A DNA stretch of 11,182 nt from Gammaproteobacteria bacterium. Lineage in GTDB: Bacteria > Pseudomonadota > Gammaproteobacteria > J044. The stretch's first letter is position 1. Each line of letters begins with the position of its first letter. Shown here one piece after another: positions 7,178 to 11,182 of the stretch. Made by a program: the position numbers and the translations under genes. Where the stretch lies: the NCBI GenBank assembly GCA_003696465.1, contig RFHG01000047.1, forward strand, positions 1 through 11,182, given 5' to 3'. The notes under the pieces were generated by a model. That model ran no database searches. It was not told the origin of the DNA and saw only the letters and a list, made by a program, of their open reading frames with translations.

Positions 7178-7183
7178 ATTCTG
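7178..7183 (-). promoter_or_regulatory. Candidate -10 element for ccoG-fixH
   Basis: On the - strand this hexamer reads CAGAAT (4 of 6 matches to TATAAT). It sits exactly where a -10 should be if the FNR-like dyad centred at 7212.5 acts from -41.5; the start would be near 7171, about 38 bases before the ATG. Confidence 0.4.
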
Positions 7184-7205
7184 GCCCCGGCGCGGGATCG
7201 CGTCC

Positions 7206-7219
7206 TTGCGCTGGATCAA
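7206..7219 (-). promoter_or_regulatory. FNR/Anr-like binding site upstream of ccoG
   Basis: On the - strand the site reads TTGAT-CCAG-CGCAA, matching 8 of 10 specified bases of the FNR consensus TTGAT-N4-ATCAA, with one perfect half. FNR-family regulators activate cbb3 genes at low oxygen in many proteobacteria. The spacing to the CAGAAT hexamer fits a class II promoter. The gap between ccoG and the small membrane protein gene (7133-7311) holds nothing else that I recognise. Confidence 0.55.
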
Positions 7220-7311
7220 TTAAGAAACCACCGTCCGCCCTTCCCGATCAACCGCAGTGCCTGGCGGCAGTCCTGCTCCGAACGAAACGGGTCAGCAGCG
7301 GGATGTAGGTT

Positions 7312-7599
7312 TCAGCCGTCGATCGTATCCGTGGGCTTGCGGAAGTAGCAGGTCAGGCCGCTGGAGGCGGCAGCAAAGACCCAGAACAGGAAGAAGCCCG
7401 TGCTGTAGGCGCCGAGTCGGGTCACCCCGGGCTCGCCCATGCAGGCCGCGATCTGCAGCGGGTCGAACACCGTGAAGGTGATGATGGTGGCAATGCCGGC
7501 CACGATGAAGGAAGGCCACAGCACCGAAATGACGCGCTGGATGGTCGGCAGGCCGGATTCATCCCCGGCCGAATGATGGTTGCCCTGAGTCGTGTCCAT
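7312..7599 (-). CDS. Small two-helix membrane protein between ccoP and ccoG
   Basis: The 95-residue protein starts at ATG 7599-7597 (MDTTQGNHHS), preceded by GGGGGAG. A longer in-frame start at 7686 would run through the ccoP terminator hairpin and is unlikely. Two hydrophobic segments are visible: about residues 28-45 (WPSFIVAGIATIITFTVF) and 67-85 (AYSTGFFLFWVFAAASSGLT), joined by a loop with DPLQIAACMGEPGVTR, and a short charged tail. Similar small hydrophobic proteins with a PSF(I/L)xAG...FDP pattern occur near respiratory genes in gammaproteobacteria as far as I recall, but no function is known to me. Its position between structural and assembly genes of cbb3 oxidase suggests a link to that complex; this is inference. 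It lies behind the ccoP terminator and so probably has its own start. Confidence 0.75.
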   Translation of the reverse strand: MDTTQGNHHSAGDESGLPTIQRVISVLWPSFIVAGIATIITFTVFDPLQIAACMGEPGVTRLGAYSTGFFLFWVFAAASSGLTCYFRKPTDTIDG

Positions 7600-7637
7600 G
7601 TTCTCCCCCGTCTGTCTGAAGCAAAGACCACAAACGG

Positions 7638-7643
7638 AGTATA
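7638..7643 (-). promoter_or_regulatory. Candidate -10 element for the small membrane protein gene
   Basis: On the - strand this reads TATACT (5 of 6 matches to TATAAT), about 38 bases upstream of the ATG at 7599. The expected -35 position falls in the terminator stem and does not resemble TTGACA, so the promoter would be weak or activator-dependent. Confidence 0.35.
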
Positions 7644-7655
7644 GACACTGCACGC

Positions 7656-7684
7656 AAAAAGGCCGGCACCCCAGGGTGCCGGCC
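7656..7684 (-). terminator. Strong intrinsic terminator after ccoP
   Basis: A perfect 10-bp stem, GGCCGGCACC (7661-7670) with GGTGCCGGCC (7675-7684), encloses a 4-base loop. On the - strand it is followed by TTTTT (7660-7656). It begins 28 bases after the ccoP stop codon and should end the ccoNOQP transcript. Confidence 0.9.
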
Positions 7685-7712
7685 ACTGCATCCCGCAGGG
7701 GACGCCAGGCTA

Positions 7713-8606
7713 CTACTCGGCCTTGTGGGTCAGGCTGTAGACATAGGCGGCCACCAGATGCACCTTGTCCTTGCCCAGGAAATCACCATGGGCGGGCATG
7801 TGACCCTTGCGCCCCTCGGAGATGGTCTTCTTGATCACGCCGAGCGAACCGCCATACAGCCAGCTCTTGTTGGTCAGGTTCGGCGCGCCGAGCATCGGGT
7901 TGCCCTTCCCGTCCACGCCGTGGCAGGCCACACACAGGGTCTTGAACTTCTCCTCGCCCTTCTTCGCCAGCGCCGGATCATGCTTGCGTCCGGACAGGCT
8001 CAGCACATAGTTGGCCACGGCCTCGACGCCATCCTCCCCGAGGGTGGCCTTCCACGAGGGCATCATCGCCTGGCGACCATGGGTAATGGTCTCCTCGATG
8101 CGCTCCGGGGTACCACCCCACAGCCACTCGTCATCGGTGAGATTGGGGAAACCGGGTGCCCCGCGCGCATCCGAGCCATGGCAGACCGCGCAGTAGTTGA
8201 GGAAGATGCGCTTGCCCATGGCCAGGGCCTCGGGCTCCTTCAGCAGGGCCGGGATCGGCTTGTCCCGATACTGGGCAAAGATGGGCCCGTACTTGCTTTC
8301 GGCCTGTTGCACCTCTTCCTGCCACTGCTTTTCCTTGCTCCAGCCGAGGATGCCCTTCCAGCTCCCCAGCCCCGGATACAGCACGAGATACACCAGGGCA
8401 AAGATGATGGTGATGTAGAACAGGTACAGCCACCAGCGCGGGAGCGGATTGTTGTACTCCTGCAGGCCGTCCCACTCGTGCCCGGTCACCTCGCCGGCAC
8501 TGGCCTCGCCCGCGCGCTTCTTGCTGGTCCAGAGGATCAGCCACACGCAGCCGAAGATGTTCAGCAGCACGATGACCGAGATGTAGATGGAAAGTCCGGT
8601 GCTCAT
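7713..8606 (-). CDS. ccoP: Cytochrome c oxidase cbb3-type, diheme subunit III (CcoP)
   Basis: The 297-residue protein has two N-terminal membrane helices (about 6-26 and 58-79) of the CcoP N-domain, with EWDGLQEYNNPLPRWW between them, then two periplasmic cytochrome c domains. Heme site 1 is CAVCH (139, 142, 143) with Met182 in MMPSW as the likely axial ligand. Heme site 2 is CVACH (225, 228, 229) with Met270 in HMPAH. CcoP receives electrons from soluble cytochrome c or bc1 and passes them toward CcoO and CcoN. Its ATG overlaps the ccoQ stop by 4 bases (ATGA), and GGGAGGTGA lies upstream, so translation is probably coupled. Confidence 0.97.
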   Translation of the reverse strand: MSTGLSIYISVIVLLNIFGCVWLILWTSKKRAGEASAGEVTGHEWDGLQEYNNPLPRWWLYLFYITIIFALVYLVLYPGLGSWKGILGWSKEKQWQEEVQQAESKYGPIFAQYRDKPIPALLKEPEALAMGKRIFLNYCAVCHGSDARGAPGFPNLTDDEWLWGGTPERIEETITHGRQAMMPSWKATLGEDGVEAVANYVLSLSGRKHDPALAKKGEEKFKTLCVACHGVDGKGNPMLGAPNLTNKSWLYGGSLGVIKKTISEGRKGHMPAHGDFLGKDKVHLVAAYVYSLTHKAE

Positions 8607-8797
8607 TGGTTCACCTCCCGTTTCGTGGCCTCGATGACATCATCGTCATCCTCGAGCGGCAGCCGGGCTGCCTCGTCGAAGGCCTTCTTGCGCTTGCCGC
8701 TCCAGGCCCAGACCCAGATACCGATAAAGGTCGCGAACAGAACCACCGTCCAGTAGCTGTGGAGGGTGACCTGCCAGTGCGTGATCGTCGCGTCCAT
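8603..8797 (-). CDS. ccoQ: cbb3-type oxidase subunit CcoQ
   Basis: The 64-residue protein has one membrane helix (about 15-33, YWTVVLFATFIGIWVWAW), followed by the basic GKRKKAF and an acidic tail LEDDDDVIEA. This is the standard CcoQ/FixQ plan. CcoQ is not catalytic; it is reported to stabilise the interaction of CcoP with the CcoNO core. It lies 3 bases after the ccoO stop, with GGAGGTGA overlapping the ccoO end, and overlaps ccoP by 4 bases. Confidence 0.93.
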   Translation of the reverse strand: MDATITHWQVTLHSYWTVVLFATFIGIWVWAWSGKRKKAFDEAARLPLEDDDDVIEATKREVNQ

Positions 8798-8800
8798 GGC

Positions 8801-9409
8801 TCACCTCCGGGTCTTGATGGCCGTACCGAGGCCCTGCAGATAGGCGATCAGGGCATCCATTTCCGTCTTGCCCTCGACCTCCTTGCTCGCGTTGGCGATC
8901 TGCTCGTCGGTGTAGGGCACGCCCAAGGTGCGCAGGGTCTTCATCTTCAGCGGCGTCTTGCTGGCATCGATCTTGTTCTCGGCCAGCCACGGGAAGCCGG
9001 GCATCACCGATTCCGGCACCACATCGCGCGGATTCATCAGGTGCACGCGATGCCATTCATCGGAATAGCGGCCACCCACCCGGGCCAGATCGGGACCGGT
9101 CCGCTTGGAACCCCACTGGAACGGGTGGTCATAGACGAACTCGCCGGCCACCGAGTAGTGACCATAGCGCTCCGTCTCGGCCCGGAACGGGCGGATCATC
9201 TGCGAGTGGCAGACATAGCAGCCCTCGCGGATGTATACGTCGCGCCCTTCCAGTTGCAGCGCGGTGTAGGGCTTGAGGCCCTCCACCGGCTTGGTGGTCT
9301 GATCGAGGAAGAACAGCGGCACGATCTCCGCCAGCCCGCCGAAGCTGACCACGATCAGGATGAAGATGACCATCAGGCCAATGTTCTTTTCTACGACTTC
9401 ATGACTCAT
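8801..9409 (-). CDS. ccoO: Cytochrome c oxidase cbb3-type, monoheme subunit II (CcoO)
   Basis: The 202-residue protein has an N-terminal membrane anchor (about 10-35, LMVIFILIVVSFGGLAEIVPLFF) and a periplasmic cytochrome c domain. The heme site is CYVCH (Cys64, Cys67, His68) in the highly conserved EGCYVCHSQMIRPFRAE block, with Met136 in VMPGFPWL as the probable sixth ligand. The GPDLARVGGRYSDEWH segment is also typical. CcoO relays electrons from CcoP to the CcoN active site. The gene follows ccoN after 12 bases carrying GGAGGTGA. Its length is normal for the family. Confidence 0.97.
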   Translation of the reverse strand: MSHEVVEKNIGLMVIFILIVVSFGGLAEIVPLFFLDQTTKPVEGLKPYTALQLEGRDVYIREGCYVCHSQMIRPFRAETERYGHYSVAGEFVYDHPFQWGSKRTGPDLARVGGRYSDEWHRVHLMNPRDVVPESVMPGFPWLAENKIDASKTPLKMKTLRTLGVPYTDEQIANASKEVEGKTEMDALIAYLQGLGTAIKTRR

Positions 9410-9421
9410 GACTCACCTCCA

Positions 9422-10834
9422 TCAGGCAGGCTGCGGAACGGCGTCTTCCGCCGGCTGCGAACCGGCCACCGTCTTCCACACGTTGTAGGCCATCAGCAGC
9501 ATGCCGCTGAGGAACACCGCGCCACCGAGGAAGCGCACGAAGTAGAACGGATGCATCGCCTCCACGGTCTCGACGAAGCTGTAGGTCAGGGTGCCGTCGG
9601 GATTGACCGCGCGCCACATCAGGCCCTGCATCACGCCACTGATCCACATCGAGGCGATGTACAGCACCACGCCGATGGTCGCAGTCCAGAAGTGCGCCTC
9701 GATGAGCTTCGTGCTGTACATCTCCTTCTTGCCGAACAGCTTCGGAATCAGCACGTACATCGAGCCGATGGACACCATGGCCACCCAGCCCAGGGCACCG
9801 GAGTGCACATGGCCGATGGTCCAGTCGGTGTAATGCGAGAGGGCGTTGACGGTCTTGATCGACATCATCGGACCCTCGAAGGTGGACATGCCGTAGAACG
9901 ACAGGCTGACGATGAGGATGCGGATGATGGGATCGTCACGCAGCTTGTGCCAGGCACCGGACAGGGTCATGATGCCGTTGATCATGCCCCCCCAGGAGGG
10001 GGCCAGCAGGATCAGGGAGAAGATCATGCCCAGCGACTGGGTCCAGTCAGGCAGGGCGGTGTAGTGCAGGTGATGCGGACCGGCCCACATGTAGATCGCG
10101 ATCAAGGCCCAGAAGTGCACCACCGACAGGCGGTAGGAGTACACCGGGCGACCGGCCTGCTTGGGCACGAAGTAGTACATCATGCCGAGGAAGCCGGCGG
10201 TCAGGAAGAAGCCCACCGCGTTGTGGCCATACCACCACTGCACCATGGCATCGATCGCGCCCGGATAGACCGAGTACGACTTCCAGCTGGTCAGCGAGAT
10301 CGGCAGCTCGGCACTGTTGACGATGTGCAGCAGGGCAATCGTCAGGATGAATGCGCCATAGAACCAGTTGGCCACATAGATGTGGCTGGTCTTTCGCTTC
10401 ATGATGGTGCCGAAGAAGACGATCGCGTAGCTCACCCAGACCACCGCGATGGCCAGGTCAATGGGCCACTCCAGCTCGGCATACTCCTTGGAAGTGGTGA
10501 TGCCGAGCGGCAGGGTGATGGCCGCGGCCACGATGATCGCCTGCCACCCCCAGAAGGTGAACGCCGCCAGCCTGGGCGCAAACAGCGGTGTATGGCAGGT
10601 GCGCTGCACCACATAGTACGAGGTGGCGAACAGCGCCGAGCCGCCAAAGGCGAAGATCACCGCATTGGTATGCAGCGGGCGCAGGCGGCTGAAGGTCAGC
10701 CACGGGATGTCGAAGTTGAGTGCCGGCCATACCAGTTCGGCGGCGATGTACACCCCCACCAGCATGCCGACAATGCCCCAGATCACCGTCATGATGGCGA
10801 ACTGGCGCACGACCTTGTAGTTGTAGGTTTCCAT
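9422..10834 (-). CDS. ccoN: Cytochrome c oxidase cbb3-type, catalytic subunit I (CcoN)
   Basis: The 470-residue, roughly 12-helix heme-copper oxidase subunit reduces O2 to water and pumps protons with high oxygen affinity. Residues visible: His55 (LRPLHTNAV) and His344 as low-spin heme b ligands; His204 (WYGHNAVGF), His254 and His255 (AGPHHLHY) as CuB ligands; His342 (GHVHSGALGW) as heme b3 ligand; Tyr248 (AIYMWAG) at the position of the cross-linked tyrosine; Glu320 (STFEGPMMS), conserved in C-type oxidases. All are present, so the enzyme should be functional. The ATG at 10834-10832 is preceded by AGGGGAG. It is the first gene of ccoNOQP, behind a putative FNR-dependent promoter. Confidence 0.98.
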   Translation of the reverse strand: METYNYKVVRQFAIMTVIWGIVGMLVGVYIAAELVWPALNFDIPWLTFSRLRPLHTNAVIFAFGGSALFATSYYVVQRTCHTPLFAPRLAAFTFWGWQAIIVAAAITLPLGITTSKEYAELEWPIDLAIAVVWVSYAIVFFGTIMKRKTSHIYVANWFYGAFILTIALLHIVNSAELPISLTSWKSYSVYPGAIDAMVQWWYGHNAVGFFLTAGFLGMMYYFVPKQAGRPVYSYRLSVVHFWALIAIYMWAGPHHLHYTALPDWTQSLGMIFSLILLAPSWGGMINGIMTLSGAWHKLRDDPIIRILIVSLSFYGMSTFEGPMMSIKTVNALSHYTDWTIGHVHSGALGWVAMVSIGSMYVLIPKLFGKKEMYSTKLIEAHFWTATIGVVLYIASMWISGVMQGLMWRAVNPDGTLTYSFVETVEAMHPFYFVRFLGGAVFLSGMLLMAYNVWKTVAGSQPAEDAVPQPA

Positions 10835-10910
10835 CGTTCTCCCCTAACTTTGCCGTGTGATTCGGAAAGCCCGGGCGCAATCCGGCCCTGCCGGTCCGCG
10901 CCTTGGCATC

Positions 10911-10916
10911 AGAATG
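10911..10916 (-). promoter_or_regulatory. Candidate -10 element for ccoNOQP
   Basis: On the - strand this reads CATTCT (only 3 of 6 matches to TATAAT). It lies exactly where the -10 is expected if the FNR-like dyad centred at 10945.5 sits at -41.5, giving a start near 10904. The support is positional, mirroring the ccoG upstream region. Confidence 0.35.
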
Positions 10917-10938
10917 CCCACGGCAGAAAAGGGGAGAA

Positions 10939-10952
10939 ATGACCTGGATCAA
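10939..10952 (-). promoter_or_regulatory. FNR/Anr-like binding site upstream of ccoNOQP
   Basis: On the - strand the site reads TTGAT-CCAG-GTCAT, matching 8 of 10 specified bases of TTGAT-N4-ATCAA with one perfect half. It lies about 105 bases upstream of the ccoN ATG. FNR/Anr control of ccoNOQP under low oxygen is well established in other proteobacteria. The same nine bases TTGATCCAG occur in the site before ccoG. Confidence 0.6.
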
Positions 10953-10973
10953 CTAATGTGGGGAAAACCGTGG

Positions 10974-11008
10974 CAAATGAAACGGGGGTGCGTGAAATCA
11001 CACCCCCG
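10974..11008 (-). terminator. Intrinsic terminator after the cytochrome c5-like gene
   Basis: CGGGGGTG (10983-10990) pairs with CACCCCCG (11001-11008) in a perfect 8-bp stem with a 10-base loop; an alternative fold adds a GTG/CAC inner stem with a small bulge. On the - strand the stem is followed by TTTCATTT. It starts 12 bases after the stop codon of the upstream gene and separates it from ccoNOQP. Confidence 0.75.
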
Positions 11009-11020
11009 GTTTGGATCTGC

Positions 11021-11182
11021 TCAGCTATCGCTGCCCAGCAGATAGCGGGTGGCCGCATCCACCTCGCCATCGGACAGTTCGGGGTGGCCACCCCGGGGCG
11101 GCATCGCGCCCCAGCCCTCGCGCGCATGCCGGGTCAGCATCTCCATGCCGTAGGGCCGGCGCCAGGACCAGGCCGCCTCATC
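11021..11182 (-). CDS. Cytochrome c5-like protein, C-terminal part (5' end outside window)
   Basis: The - strand frame is open from the window edge to TGA at 11023-11021, giving 53 residues that begin DEAAW. The segment has the C-terminal pattern of class I c5-type cytochromes: W...R...GMEMLTRHAREGWGAMPPRGG, with the Met of MPPRGG as likely axial heme ligand, then LSDGEVDAATRYLL as the final helix. The CxxCH heme-binding motif should lie just upstream, outside the window. Such proteins are small periplasmic electron carriers; placed directly before ccoNOQP, it could donate electrons to the cbb3 oxidase, but a terminator separates the two transcripts. Confidence 0.75.
   Translation of the reverse strand, partial: DEAAWSWRRPYGMEMLTRHAREGWGAMPPRGGHPELSDGEVDAATRYLLGSDS

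Noticed and set aside
7133..7219. Longer ccoG start at 7219
   Set aside because: It overlaps the FNR-like dyad, adds 29 residues with no family resemblance, and CcoG proteins normally begin near the chosen Met.
7210..7311. In-frame open stretch of about 34 codons after the TGA of the small membrane protein
   Set aside because: It could suggest read-through or a sequencing error, but it has no membrane or domain pattern, no start codon of its own and no stop-codon context supporting recoding.
5729..7348. A 539-codon open frame on the + strand opposite ccoG
   Set aside because: Same reason: it mirrors the ccoG reading frame, has no domain pattern, and no ribosome-binding site supports its start.
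7600..7686. Longer N-terminus for the small membrane protein, starting at 7686
   Set aside because: The extra 29 residues would be encoded by the terminator hairpin and its T-run. The ATG at 7599 has a purine-rich site directly upstream.
8606..10942. A 778-codon open frame on the + strand opposite ccoN, ccoO and ccoQ
   Set aside because: It is antisense to clearly functional subunits. Its translation is low-complexity, rich in His, Gln, Gly and Arg, with no recognisable domain, as expected from the complementary frame of GC-rich genes.
1..11182. Mobile elements, CRISPR arrays, tRNA genes, defence islands
   Set aside because: I found no direct repeat arrays, terminal inverted repeats, transposase or nuclease motifs, or tRNA-like cloverleaf sequences on either strand.

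Overview
The window is GC-rich (roughly 63-65% by eye), densely coded DNA that looks chromosomal. The gene set is an HrpA C-terminus, ComM, a cbb3-type cytochrome oxidase operon with assembly genes, and a cytochrome c5-like protein. Together with the high GC this suggests a gammaproteobacterium, perhaps from the Chromatiales/Ectothiorhodospira side. That placement is an inference from protein resemblance. I see no transposase, integrase, tRNA, rRNA, CRISPR array or phage gene, and no intergenic stretch longer than about 200 bases.

Left half, + strand (1-5216): the 3' part of the RNA helicase gene hrpA (1-1164); a secreted tandem-domain rhodanese (1254-2078) followed closely by a solitary PhnD-type periplasmic binding protein (2124-2945); a zeta-like glutathione S-transferase family protein with an altered active-site motif (3003-3629); and comM/yifB (3705-5216) behind a good sigma70-type promoter. 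comM runs convergently into fixH and overlaps its 3' end by 17 bp.

Right half, - strand (11182 down to 5200): the 3' end of a cytochrome c5-like gene closed by an intrinsic terminator; the operon ccoN-ccoO-ccoQ-ccoP (10834-7713), tightly packed with matching Shine-Dalgarno sequences and closed by a very strong 10-bp-stem terminator; a small two-helix membrane protein (7599-7312); then ccoG (7132-5741) and fixH/ccoH (5730-5200). CcoN carries the heme b, heme b3, CuB and cross-linked tyrosine residues of a working oxidase. CcoO has one c-type heme site and CcoP has two. CcoG and FixH assemble or stabilise the complex. ccoI and ccoS, which often follow ccoH, are absent: comM occupies the place they would have.

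The most informative regulatory observation is a pair of FNR/Anr-like dyads (10939-10952 before ccoN, 7206-7219 before ccoG). They share the same TTGATCCAG half, and each sits where a class II FNR promoter would place a -10-like hexamer. This suggests that the structural and assembly operons are separate transcripts induced together at low oxygen. I did not find convincing evidence of a previously undescribed system. The least explained items are the rhodanese/orphan binding-protein pair and the small membrane protein between ccoP and ccoG.
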